From: UBA11740 sp035635855
GTDB lineage: Bacteria > Acidobacteriota > Blastocatellia > Pyrinomonadales > Pyrinomonadaceae
Direction: 5' to 3'
Assembly: GCA_035635855.1 (NCBI GenBank)
Contig: DASQAF010000015.1
Coordinates: 1 to 64,000 of the forward strand
DNA: 64,000 nt
The translations under genes were made by a program, and so were the position numbers. Under the pieces are notes generated by a model, which was not told the DNA's origin, searched no databases, and saw only the letters and a list, made by a program, of their open reading frames with translations. Shown piece after piece: positions 34,966-43,160 of the stretch. Each line of letters starts with the position of its first letter. The first letter of the stretch is position 1.

Positions 34966-35901
34966 GTGAGTTCTATCAGCCTCGTCACTCGCCGCTCGTT
35001 TCTTTTGGCCGCTGCGCCTTTGGTGCTGGGGCTGCGCATAAACGCTCGCGGTCAGACTCCGATCGAGCGCGGGCGATTCAACGAGGGTGATCTCCCGCTG
35101 GCTCGCGAGCTACTGCTCAAAATGGTTAATAAGGAGCGTGCCAGTGTGGGTCTCAATCAACTCGAACTCGACGACCTGGCGTGCAAAGTTGCGAGCGAGC
35201 ACGCCGCCGATATGGCCAGCCGGAGTTTTCTTAGTCACTGGGGAACCGATGGACGCAAGCCTTACCATCGCTATTCCTTCGCCGGCGGAACTGCCGCAGT
35301 GCAAGACAATTGTTCGTCAGCTGATGACATAGAATCGATCAGCTCCAAGAGTGTTTTGCAGGTGGTCCAGGACATGCACCAGTCGATGATCGAAGAAGTC
35401 CCCCCAAACGACGGCCACCGCAAGACGATTCTCTTTCCGCGGCACACTCACGTTGGCTTTGGGATCGCATTGCAAGGTCACAGTGTCAGAATGGATGAAC
35501 TCTATGTCGCGCGATACGTGGAGATTGATCCAATCCCGCGACAGGCAAAACCGAAGGCCACGGTCCTGCTGAGTGGCGCGGTGCTCTCTCGGAAGCAAAT
35601 TCTCTCGGGTGCTGAGCTTTACTACGAGCCGCTGCCTTCGCCACCAGAGATCAATTGGCTGCGGGTACCGCGCTCGTATGGCATGCCCGAGGCAGAAGAA
35701 AGGCTCTACCCGCGATTACCGGCTGGTCATTCCTATTCTGATGGCAGTCGCGGAACGATTGATGTGGATAGTAACGGGAAATTTCGGGTCAGCATCAGCC
35801 TTTCCAAAAAGCCGGGAATCAACACCATCATGATTTGGCTGACAGAGCCTCAAAGCGAAGTTGACTTTCCGGCTTCCCAAATTTGTATTCGGGTTGAATG
35901 A
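34966..35901 (+). CDS. Tat-exported CAP/SCP domain protein
   Basis: A 311-residue protein read from GTG at 34966. The N-terminus VTRRSFLLAAAPLVLGL is a twin-arginine signal. Residues about 45-205 form a CAP (SCP/PR1) domain: VNKERASVGLNQLELDDLAC, SEHAADMASRSFLSHWG and ThVGFGIALQG-type region, with the His and Glu residues of the family cleft. A C-terminal beta-rich domain of about 100 residues follows. CAP proteins bind lipids or cell-wall material, but this protein's target is unknown. Tat export suggests it folds in the cytoplasm. Confidence 0.88.
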   Translation: MSSISLVTRRSFLLAAAPLVLGLRINARGQTPIERGRFNEGDLPLARELLLKMVNKERASVGLNQLELDDLACKVASEHAADMASRSFLSHWGTDGRKPYHRYSFAGGTAAVQDNCSSADDIESISSKSVLQVVQDMHQSMIEEVPPNDGHRKTILFPRHTHVGFGIALQGHSVRMDELYVARYVEIDPIPRQAKPKATVLLSGAVLSRKQILSGAELYYEPLPSPPEINWLRVPRSYGMPEAEERLYPRLPAGHSYSDGSRGTIDVDSNGKFRVSISLSKKPGINTIMIWLTEPQSEVDFPASQICIRVE

Positions 35902-35902
35902 G

Positions 35903-37381
35903 ATGACAAGTCGCGACTCTTTTCTTCAACGCAAAGTCACGATCTTAAGATCGGTGATCCTCATTCTGATCTCATTGTTGTCGGCGCCAGGCGTCTGGCC
36001 TCAACAGCCAGTCAACAAACCCCGCCTCGCATCTGAGGTCCGCGCTGAATTCATGCACGCCTGGAATGGCTACAAGAAATACGCCTGGGGCCACGACGAT
36101 CTTAAGCCGCTCAGCAAGACTTATCACGACTGGTACGCCGAGCCTTTGTTGATGACGCCCGTGGATGCGCTCGACACAATGATCCTGATGGGATTGAAAG
36201 TCGAAGCGAACCGGACGCGGCAGTACATCGTTAAGAATCTTTCTTTTGACAAAAACATTGACGTGCAGAACTTCGAAATCACAATTCGTCTCCTCGGTGG
36301 TTTGCTTTCAAGTTATCAACTTACCGGAGACAAGCGTTTACTTGATCTAGCTGAAGATTTGGGAAACCGTCTCTTGCCCGTCTTTGAATCGCCGACGGGT
36401 CTGCCCTATCGCTACGTCAATCTCAAGACCGGTAAAGTGCGCGGCAATGTAACCAACCCAGCCGAAGCGGGCACACTGCTGATCGAGTTCGGCACGCTAA
36501 GCAAGCTGACTCACCGTCCGGTGTTCTTCGAGAAAGCGAAGCACGCGCTGGTTGAGATTTACAAACGGCGCTCGCCAATCGGTCTGGTCGGCACCTGGAT
36601 CAACGTCGAGACCGGTGAATGGACGGACACGGACAGTCATATCAGTGGGGCTATCGATAGTTATTACGAGTACCTGCTGAAATGCGCGATCTTGTTTGAC
36701 GATCAGGATTGCAAACGTATGTGGACGGAGAGCATCGCTGCTGTTAATAGATATTTGTCGGATGACGTAACAAAGGAGAACCTCAGTTTCGTTGGACGAA
36801 TACCTTACAAGGAGCTGTGGTACGGCCACGCCGACATGAACAGTGGAAAGCGTACTGCGACGACTTACGGAGCGTTGGATGCTTTCTTTCCTGCGGTGCT
36901 CGCGCTGTCAGGCGATCTCAAACGCGCCAAGCTGCTGCAGGAATCTTCGTACAAGATGTGGACGAAGCACGGCATCGAACCGGAAGAGATCAACTACACA
37001 ACGATGGAAGTCACGTCGCCCGGCTATCCTTTGCGGCCGGAGATTATCGAATCGACTTATTATCTTTATCACTATGCGAAGCTGGGAGCGCGGACGTCTC
37101 GTCCGCAATCTTCAACCAAGCTCGACCCTAATCACTATCAACAAATGGGCGCGATGATGTTCCGTGACTTCGTCAAATACTGCCGGACCGATGAAGGCTA
37201 TGCGGCGCTGAAGAGCGTCGTCACGAAGGAGAAATCCGATTCAATGCAAAGCTTCGTTTTCGCTGAAACCTTCAAATACTTCTATCTTCTCTTCGCACCG
37301 CCCGGGACGCTAAACTTCGATAAGGTAATCTTCAATACGGAGGCGCATCCGATTAGAAAGGGTTTCACCGCTGGTAAATGA
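35903..37381 (+). CDS. Secreted glycoside hydrolase family 47 (class I alpha-mannosidase)
   Basis: A 492-residue exported enzyme, start at 35903, 1 bp after the CAP stop. Signal peptide ILILISLLSAPGVWPQ. GH47 enzymes cut alpha-1,2-linked mannose; they are best known from eukaryotic N-glycan trimming but have bacterial members. Family motifs: EFMHAWNGYKKYAWGHDDLK near the start, DALDTMILMGL, FEITIRLLGGLLSSYQL, DSYYEYLLKCAILF, MQSFVFAETFKYFYLLF and the Ca-binding FNTEAHPI at the end. Residues 394-402 (LGARTSRPQ) are encoded by a REP-B repeat that interrupts the family alignment between YHYAK and DPNHYQQMG. Confidence 0.9.
   Translation: MTSRDSFLQRKVTILRSVILILISLLSAPGVWPQQPVNKPRLASEVRAEFMHAWNGYKKYAWGHDDLKPLSKTYHDWYAEPLLMTPVDALDTMILMGLKVEANRTRQYIVKNLSFDKNIDVQNFEITIRLLGGLLSSYQLTGDKRLLDLAEDLGNRLLPVFESPTGLPYRYVNLKTGKVRGNVTNPAEAGTLLIEFGTLSKLTHRPVFFEKAKHALVEIYKRRSPIGLVGTWINVETGEWTDTDSHISGAIDSYYEYLLKCAILFDDQDCKRMWTESIAAVNRYLSDDVTKENLSFVGRIPYKELWYGHADMNSGKRTATTYGALDAFFPAVLALSGDLKRAKLLQESSYKMWTKHGIEPEEINYTTMEVTSPGYPLRPEIIESTYYLYHYAKLGARTSRPQSSTKLDPNHYQQMGAMMFRDFVKYCRTDEGYAALKSVVTKEKSDSMQSFVFAETFKYFYLLFAPPGTLNFDKVIFNTEAHPIRKGFTAGK
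37081..37107. repeat. REP-B copy in frame inside the GH47 gene
   Basis: GCTGGGAGCGCGGACG then TCTCGTCCGCA differs from the intergenic copy at 28504-28530 at only two positions. It encodes LGARTSRPQ and keeps the reading frame. Confidence 0.88.
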
Positions 37382-37748
37382 TGCCGCCGGGAAGCTGGAT
37401 ATTTGGGGTTCAGACCAGATGTTACGTTCAAAATCAAAGCCATATGCCGTCGAGACGAGACACTGATAGGTCAGTTGTTAACGCTTTCCATTCGTGAAAC
37501 GTCCTTGTTACGACAAGGCTCTGGCGCTTGATTTCGGTATTAATCGCTGTAACCAGCGCGGCGCGCGTTGCGTAAGATCAGTCAGTAACAAGGCATTCTC
37601 TCCCCTCCGAGAAGCGGTAGGCACGAGGCACTAAGCAGAGCAGCAAGCATTTGCTCAGCCTCAGCGCATCTACTCGCCCATTCAAAGTCTCTTCCCAATG
37701 CTTTCCCGAGTCGCAAACTCTTTGCGGACTCTGCACGGGAGGTGAACA
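37382..37748. other. 367-bp intergenic region
   Basis: Lies between the GH47 gene and the VWFA gene on the same strand. It contains CAAAGTCTCTTCCCAATG and CAAACTCTTTGCGGACTC, mildly similar words, and a ribosome site GGGAGG just before 37749. No terminator, promoter or gene is convincing. Confidence 0.5.
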
Positions 37749-38828
37749 ATGAAGCATCGAAACCCGACTCTGTTGTTTCTTCTCTTAGGATTTCTCTCAA
37801 CATTCCTTTCTCTCCTTATCATCTCTTCCCATTCGTTCGTTACTTCGCAAACCCGGTCGCGGCGAGTTAATGCGAATGACACTCAACCGGGAAATTCAGA
37901 GAGTGCGGACAAGAGGTCCGCGCTCCCCGAAGAAGTAGTTAAAGTCGATGTCGATCTGGTTACTGTCGATGCGCTGGTTTTGCAGAAAGACACCGCGCGT
38001 ATAGTCGGCGGCCTGAAGAAAGAAGACTTTACGCTTTACGAAGACGGCGCGAAGCAAACCATTTCTCACTTTAGTCAGGACAGCCTGCCGCTGTCGGTCT
38101 TACTGCTGATTGATCGCGGGGGCTGTCTCGATCCATTCGGCGAGCAGGTACATCGTGCCGCCAGCGACGCAATTGCGCGTTTGAAACCGTCGGATGAAGT
38201 TGCGGTAATGACCTATCACGACACCACTCGTCTGTTACAGGGCTTCACGCGCGACCGCGCGTTGATCGAGGATGCCCTTAATCAGGTGCCCCAGCATGAT
38301 GAGCAGGCCGATCACTGTCTCAACAAGTTATTCGCCGCCGCGGCCGACTATATGGTTAAGGCGAGTAACCCTACCGGCCGTCGAGTGGTGATTGCGATCA
38401 CCGGAGTCACCCGCAACTTTGATTGCGCTGGTGGACCATCGGGCAAAGCCGCGTCCCAGTCAATCTATGAATCGGGCAGCGTCGTCTGCGGCATCATTCC
38501 GAAGACCGATGATCAGGCACTCGAGAATGGCATCATGATTTGGGCCACGCCGGTGGGACGAATTGGTGGCGCACCATACCTCGACATCCAAACCCTGGCG
38601 AACGAAACCGGCGGCGAGTTGCTACGCGATAAGCCAGAAAATCTGAGCACGACTTTTCAAACGCTGATGGATCATCTGCGGAGCCGCTACAATCTGGCGT
38701 TTGTTTCTTCAAATAAGAAGCGCGACGGAACCACGCGCAGGCTGAAGGTCGACATGGCGCCGAGCTTGCAGAAACAAGGAAAGCTGGTTGTGAAGGCGCG
38801 ACGGAGTTATGTGGCACCGAGGACTTAA
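37749..38828 (+). CDS. Secreted VWFA-related protein, acidobacterial type
   Basis: A 359-residue exported protein with a signal/anchor at residues 8-28 (FLLLGFLSTFLSLLIIS). Residues about 75-345 form a VWA-related domain: VDLVTVDALVLQKDTARIVG, LKKEDFTLYEDGAKQTISHF, then SVLLLIDRGG. This arrangement is that of the VWFA-related family expanded in Acidobacteria. The MIDAS DxSxS site is not intact here (IDRGGC), so metal-dependent adhesion is doubtful. Residues 52-61 (SADKRSALPE) come from a REP-B repeat in the variable linker, where an insertion is probably harmless. Confidence 0.88.
   Translation: MKHRNPTLLFLLLGFLSTFLSLLIISSHSFVTSQTRSRRVNANDTQPGNSESADKRSALPEEVVKVDVDLVTVDALVLQKDTARIVGGLKKEDFTLYEDGAKQTISHFSQDSLPLSVLLLIDRGGCLDPFGEQVHRAASDAIARLKPSDEVAVMTYHDTTRLLQGFTRDRALIEDALNQVPQHDEQADHCLNKLFAAAADYMVKASNPTGRRVVIAITGVTRNFDCAGGPSGKAASQSIYESGSVVCGIIPKTDDQALENGIMIWATPVGRIGGAPYLDIQTLANETGGELLRDKPENLSTTFQTLMDHLRSRYNLAFVSSNKKRDGTTRRLKVDMAPSLQKQGKLVVKARRSYVAPRT
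37902..37929. repeat. REP-B copy in frame inside the VWFA gene
   Basis: AGTGCGGACAAGAGGTCCGC then GCTCCCCG, matching the right half of the intergenic element at 28598-28626 (AGTGCGGA...GTCCGCGCTCCC). It is the opposite orientation to the GH47 copy. Confidence 0.8.
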
Positions 38829-38893
38829 ACGAGCTCGCCACGCTGCGCCGACCTCGCCTTCCGGCATGCGACTGTTCTTACGAGCCTTTGATT

Positions 38894-38935
38894 GGGGCTT
38901 AGCCTCAGAGACTTTTTGAGGCTAGGCCCTGCCCC
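38894..38935. repeat. TAGCCTCA palindrome
   Basis: GGGGCTTAGCCTCA pairs with TGAGGCTAGGCCCTGCCCC around GAGACTTTT. It lies 66 bp past the VWFA gene and may end its transcript, although the T-run is inside the loop. Confidence 0.5.
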
Positions 38936-39097
38936 ACTGGATTGCCATAGAGTGCCTCATTCTTTCGCTTTCGGTCGCTGGCTCCGACGTACTGCGCATT
39001 GACTCGCCGCGTGTTTTCCCGTAAAAAGCCACTGCTCGAATGCACCCGCGCTCTTTGTTCTTAACTTTGCTGCTTCACTTTGATGAGGAGATCAGAC

Positions 39098-39724
39098 ATG
39101 CCCCAAAATGGAAACGACCAGGCTGCCGCGGTCCTCTTTCCCACGAAACGTTTGTTTGTAATAACAACAGCTTTGATTGCGCTTGCCTGTGTGTTCCAGT
39201 CAGGTTGCAGCAAAGGGGCTGAAGGCAGCGGTCTGCACATCAAATCGGCGGCCACCGGCGAAAAGGACTTGGCCGTTAAGTCGGCTTACGCGTTCGCCGT
39301 AACCAAGAGCTTTACCGACGTCACCGGCAAGATCACTACGGCGCCGAGCTATCGTGTTTATGCTGCTAACTACGATCTCGATGCAGCGGGCTTTGCGATG
39401 ACGCTGGATAAGCCGCTTACTGCGGACGATCGCTTGCGCGTAGTCTTCAGCCTGGTGGGCGCACAAGGCGGCAACGAGAAGACGCCGCTCAAAGCCGGTA
39501 CCTATTCAGCCAAGGCGGACAAGTTTATGAAGGTCGAAGACGTAGGCATTGTTTCGCGCAAAGGTGGAGCTGACAGCAAGGGTTGGCTCGACCGCAGCTT
39601 GCTGAGCGGCGAGGTCAAGGTGACTTCGGTGTCAGGAGACACCATGAGCGCCGACGTCGATCTCAGCGCGGGTGAAACATCCATTAAGGGATCCTTCACT
39701 GCCAAGATCCTAACCAGAAAATAG
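39098..39724 (+). CDS. Secreted protein or lipoprotein of unknown function
   Basis: A 208-residue protein. The ATG at 39098 is chosen for its GAGGAG site. The N-terminal segment LFVITTALIALACVFQSGCS has two candidate lipidation cysteines, but neither fits the lipobox exactly (-3 position is Ala or Gln), so lipid attachment is uncertain. The mature part is beta-rich, with repeated KSAYAF, YRVYAANYDLD and EVKVTSVSGDTMSADVDLSA blocks, like a beta-sandwich. No family is recognised. Confidence 0.72.
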   Translation: MPQNGNDQAAAVLFPTKRLFVITTALIALACVFQSGCSKGAEGSGLHIKSAATGEKDLAVKSAYAFAVTKSFTDVTGKITTAPSYRVYAANYDLDAAGFAMTLDKPLTADDRLRVVFSLVGAQGGNEKTPLKAGTYSAKADKFMKVEDVGIVSRKGGADSKGWLDRSLLSGEVKVTSVSGDTMSADVDLSAGETSIKGSFTAKILTRK

Positions 39725-39774
39725 CCGATGCGATGTCAGTGGTCGGTGGTTAGTTGTAGTCGAAGAGGAGAGTT

Positions 39775-39857
39775 TGCGTTTCGTGATTTTTCGTGTGACC
39801 TAGTGGACCGTATTTAGTGCACAAGGACGATCCACAAAATCACACGAAGCGGGCGAA
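39775..39857. repeat. TTCGTG-word inverted repeat
   Basis: TGCGTTTCGTGATTTTTCGTGTGACC style left arm (written in two parts: TGCGTTTCGTGATTT, TTCGTGTGACC) and TCCACAAAATCACACGAAGC on the right. It lies between two convergent genes and may be a shared terminator. Confidence 0.58.
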
Positions 39858-39863
39858 GAGAAC

Positions 39864-42188
39864 TCACGGTTTCTTATGCTTCTCTCCCGACTGTTGTGAC
39901 TGTTGCTGCGGCCGCGGCTGGGCCTGCTGTTGCACCCGCTGCGGCTGCGGTTGAGCCCTCTGCACCTGCGGTTGCGCTCTCTGCGGCTGCGCTTGTACTC
40001 GCTGCGGCTGCGGTTGCGCTCTCTGCATCTGCGGTTGAGCCCTTTGCATCTGCGGTTGCGCTCTCTGCATCTGCGGTTGCGCTCGCCGCACCTCCGGTTG
40101 TGGTCTCTGTTGCCGCTGAGCCGGCGGTGAAACTACTCGCGGCTGGGCCTGCGGAGCCCGATATTGCGGCTGCCGTCGCTCTCGCTGCTGGGCGGGCGCC
40201 GCTTCGGGTCGGACCTGCTGCACTCGCTCCGAGTTCCGCACCGCCGGCGGTTGGGCGCGCGGGACCATCTGCCGCCGCTGCTCACGCTGAGTTTGAATCT
40301 GTTGCTGAGCCGCCGCGTGCCTTTGTTGCTGGTTCGTAATCATTTGCTGCCGGGCAGCCTCTCTCTGCACTTGCTGTTGTTGACCCAAGGCATCTCGCTG
40401 ACTCTGTTGCTGCTGTATCTGTTGGCGCACGCGTTCGCCCTGCGCCTGTTGAGCGTTCACGCGATCTGCGCGTTGCTGCTCAACCTGCTGCCGGCGCAAA
40501 TCCTGTATCTGTTGCCGCGCGTTTCGATCACCGCGCGCCGCTTGTCTGGACAGATCCGCAATCTGTCGCTCTCTTGCCTGCTCCGCCGCAAGATTCTGCT
40601 GTTGGCTTGTCCCCGGCGCGGACTCGCCCTGTTGGTTTTTAGCAGTTGAGGCGCGTTCGTCTCTGAACTGAATCTTCTGATTCTTAACCCGGTCGGGCGG
40701 CGACTGAACTCTCAGAGTCTGAGCCAGATCTCGCCTGAAGGGCGGCGCCGACGGATTGGTGCTGGTTATCACCGGAGTGTTGGCGATTCTTTGAGCGACT
40801 GTCTGGGGCACGTCAATCCTTTGGCGCGCTTCACGAGTTTGAAATGCCGCACGACGCAAAGGATCGACTGTCAATGGATCGAGCACAGGCCGCACCCGCG
40901 TGAATGTCTGCGGATCAACCCGCGCGACAACCCCAGGATCGATGACTCGCGTAAAGTCCTGCACCGGCACCACGGTGACGGCGCCCGGCACGCTCATGTT
41001 GACGATTCGCTGTTCGATCACCGACGGCTGAGAGTAGTAAACCGGCTGCCAGCTTTGATCATAATACCGGTACGAATATGGATCACTCGGGCCCAAAGGC
41101 ACCCACGCCACACTCGATTGGTTAAAGGGAAGAAACGCGACGAGAGCCGGGGAATAGGTTGGATAGGTCCGCGTGCCTTCCGGGATCCAGTACCACTGAT
41201 TTCCGGAATTCGCCCAACGGCCATAGTGATAGGGCGCATAACCCCAGGGCTCGTTCGAGACCCAGGTCAAACCGTACGGATAATCCATTGTCCAGTAACC
41301 AGACTGATACGGCGCCCAGCCGTTATCGACGCGCGGGTGCCACCCGTAGCCATAGTCGCTGACGTATTGCCAGTCGCCGTAATAATCCAGATCGTCGATC
41401 CCCGGTACATACTCCGACACGTAGTTGTAGCTGGGATCCTGGCGATAAGGATCGTAGTAGTAGGGGTCGTCGAGGTAGGTGTAATAGTTGTGGTAACGCC
41501 CATCGTACTTGCGGGGATAGCGAGCGCGATAGTAATTATCGAGTAAGGCGCCCGCCTGACCCGCATCTACACGCGATAACACGCCCGAACCACCCTGGCA
41601 CGGAACGCTTATCGTTTCGCCCTTCTGGATGACTCCGCTGCCACTCTGTCCGATCAATTGAGCGTGCCCGCTCAGCGCCGTGATCGACGCGTTCCCACTG
41701 TCTTCTATAGCGACTCGATAAACGCCGGCTTCCTGCAGATCAACTGCGCCGCATGGTGTGGCAACCTCAAAGAGATTACCAGAACCAAGGGATCCAACAT
41801 CGAATAGCCCTGATCCGTTTCGCAGCGCAATTTGAGTTCGCTGATTTGAAAGGTCCAACACATCGAGCGACGTATTAGGATCAAGCGTGGCAAAGTTGCG
41901 TCCAGTGAACGCTATTTCAGCGCCCGAGTTGTCACGCGTATAGACGCGGTCGCCCACTGAGATTGGCGTATTTTGCGTCGCCTCAGTCCAATCGTTGGAC
42001 GCGCTATTATCCAGACTGTGATTGACACCGACCTGCCCATGGACACGGTCAATGCGCGCGGCGTTAGGCAGACTCTTCGCCTCTGCGGTGCGTTCATACC
42101 TTACCCACAGGGCTGCGCCGATTGCGGCTATCGCTGCGAACCCAAGCACAATCAATATGCCGTGCGGCCAAATTCTGATTCTATTCAT
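39864..42188 (-). CDS. FecR/DUF6600 protein with Gln/Pro-rich repeat tail
   Basis: A 774-residue protein. The ATG at 42188 has GGAGG at the right distance. Residues 10-31 are a membrane anchor (GILIVLGFAAIAAIGAALWV). Residues about 50-190 form a FecR-like domain (ISVGDRVYTRDNSGAEIAF). Residues about 240-350 match DUF6600: GWHPRVDNGWAPYQSGYW, WVSNEPWGYAPYHYGRW and WYWIPEG, all Trp/Tyr/Gly-rich. The remaining 330 residues are Gln, Arg, Pro and Ala, with heptad repeats (RAQPQMQ). The C-terminal half should be extended and disordered, lying in the periplasm. DUF6600 has no known activity. Confidence 0.88.
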   Translation of the reverse strand: MNRIRIWPHGILIVLGFAAIAAIGAALWVRYERTAEAKSLPNAARIDRVHGQVGVNHSLDNSASNDWTEATQNTPISVGDRVYTRDNSGAEIAFTGRNFATLDPNTSLDVLDLSNQRTQIALRNGSGLFDVGSLGSGNLFEVATPCGAVDLQEAGVYRVAIEDSGNASITALSGHAQLIGQSGSGVIQKGETISVPCQGGSGVLSRVDAGQAGALLDNYYRARYPRKYDGRYHNYYTYLDDPYYYDPYRQDPSYNYVSEYVPGIDDLDYYGDWQYVSDYGYGWHPRVDNGWAPYQSGYWTMDYPYGLTWVSNEPWGYAPYHYGRWANSGNQWYWIPEGTRTYPTYSPALVAFLPFNQSSVAWVPLGPSDPYSYRYYDQSWQPVYYSQPSVIEQRIVNMSVPGAVTVVPVQDFTRVIDPGVVARVDPQTFTRVRPVLDPLTVDPLRRAAFQTREARQRIDVPQTVAQRIANTPVITSTNPSAPPFRRDLAQTLRVQSPPDRVKNQKIQFRDERASTAKNQQGESAPGTSQQQNLAAEQARERQIADLSRQAARGDRNARQQIQDLRRQQVEQQRADRVNAQQAQGERVRQQIQQQQSQRDALGQQQQVQREAARQQMITNQQQRHAAAQQQIQTQREQRRQMVPRAQPPAVRNSERVQQVRPEAAPAQQRERRQPQYRAPQAQPRVVSPPAQRQQRPQPEVRRAQPQMQRAQPQMQRAQPQMQRAQPQPQRVQAQPQRAQPQVQRAQPQPQRVQQQAQPRPQQQSQQSGEKHKKP
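39915..40095 (-). repeat. Tandem 21-nt coding repeat (Gln/Pro heptads)
   Basis: The end of the FecR/DUF6600 gene carries a degenerate 21-nt unit (GCATCTGCGGTTGCGCTCTCT on the plus strand, 20-21 nt) encoding RAQPQMQ and variants RVQAQPQ and RAQPQPQ. At least seven units can be counted. Such arrays change length easily by slippage. Confidence 0.8.
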
Positions 42189-42355
42189 AAGAGCTAACCT
42201 CCAATTCCGTATGACCCTGGCAAATGTAACTCTGCTGATTAAGAAATTTGAGGGCCCTACCGAGGAGAGTAATGTATTCGACGCAAAGGTTAGCACGAGA
42301 GCGGCCTACCCCCAATCATCACTAGCGAATTACCATAGTATTGCTGGAGAATTGC

Positions 42356-42886
42356 ATGATGAAGGAGGCCTTTTTCAAGAAGAAGGCGGGGCAAGTGCAC
42401 TTAACTCGAAGCATCGAGATCCGTTTTGCCGAGCCTCGCGATGCGGCGGCGATCTGTTCTTTGATGGCCGACGCATTTTCAGAGTATCGACCTCTCTACA
42501 CGCTTGAAGGTTACGCGGCCACCGTAATCACCAGCGAGCAAGTGGCCGGTCGCATCAGGGAAGGTCCGGTGTGGGTGGCGCTGTGGGATGAAATTGTGGT
42601 CGGAACAGTCTCCGTCGTCGCAAGGAAAGGATCGCTGTACGTTCGGGGAATGGCTGTCCGGCCAACTGCGAGGGGGCAACGCATCGGTGAATTGCTGCTC
42701 GGAGAGGTTGAGAAGTTCGCGGTGGCGGAAGGATTCCGGCGACTGTTTTTAAGTACGACTCCTTTTTTGGATCGAGCCATTCGGCTGTACGGGCGCCTGG
42801 GTTTTCGTCAAATCGATCAAGGCCCGCACGACCTGTGCGGAACACCGCTGTTCACCATGGAAAAATTTCTGCCAGAACAGTTCTAG
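42356..42886 (+). CDS. GNAT family N-acetyltransferase
   Basis: A 176-residue acetyltransferase. The start is at the first of two consecutive ATG codons (GGAG 6 nt upstream). The acetyl-CoA-binding P-loop is in RPTARGQRIGELLLGEVEKF, with the strand LYVRGMAVRP before it. The tail FRQIDQGPHDLCGTPLF completes the fold. The acceptor is unknown; it may be an amine or a ribosomal or small-molecule target. It is divergent from the FecR/DUF6600 gene. Confidence 0.9.
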   Translation: MMKEAFFKKKAGQVHLTRSIEIRFAEPRDAAAICSLMADAFSEYRPLYTLEGYAATVITSEQVAGRIREGPVWVALWDEIVVGTVSVVARKGSLYVRGMAVRPTARGQRIGELLLGEVEKFAVAEGFRRLFLSTTPFLDRAIRLYGRLGFRQIDQGPHDLCGTPLFTMEKFLPEQF

Positions 42887-42943
42887 CTCGGCGAGTGCGC
42901 GCCAAGCTGAAGAAACTTCTGATCAAAGAGTGGATGCCACCGA

Positions 42944-43079
42944 GCGGCGGGGGCAAGCCCGCCTTCCCGACCTTGGAGACTCTCCGTTGATCGGTAACTC
43001 CATGAAGGCCTTTCAATCAAGAATGAGCAACTCAAGGCGACCAGTCTCAGGGTCGGGAAGGCGGGCTTGCCCCCGCTGC
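42944..43079. repeat. REP-C paired inverted repeat
   Basis: GCGGCGGGGGCAAGCCCGCC then TTCCCGACC (42944-42972) and GGTCGGGAAGGCGGGCTTGC then CCCCGCTGC (43051-43079). The arms are near-perfect over 26 nt with about 80 nt between them. It fills most of the gap between the GNAT and PAQR genes. Confidence 0.85.
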
Positions 43080-43160
43080 CGGCGAGTGCTTTCTGCACTT
43101 TGCGGGAAATGAGATTCTCGTTACTCACTCGAATAGATTCGTGTACAATGCCATTCGGTT

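Noticed and set aside
39896..40339. Plus-strand open frame rich in Ala and Val
   Set aside because: It is the antisense of the Gln/Pro repeat of the FecR/DUF6600 gene and owes its length to the repeat composition.
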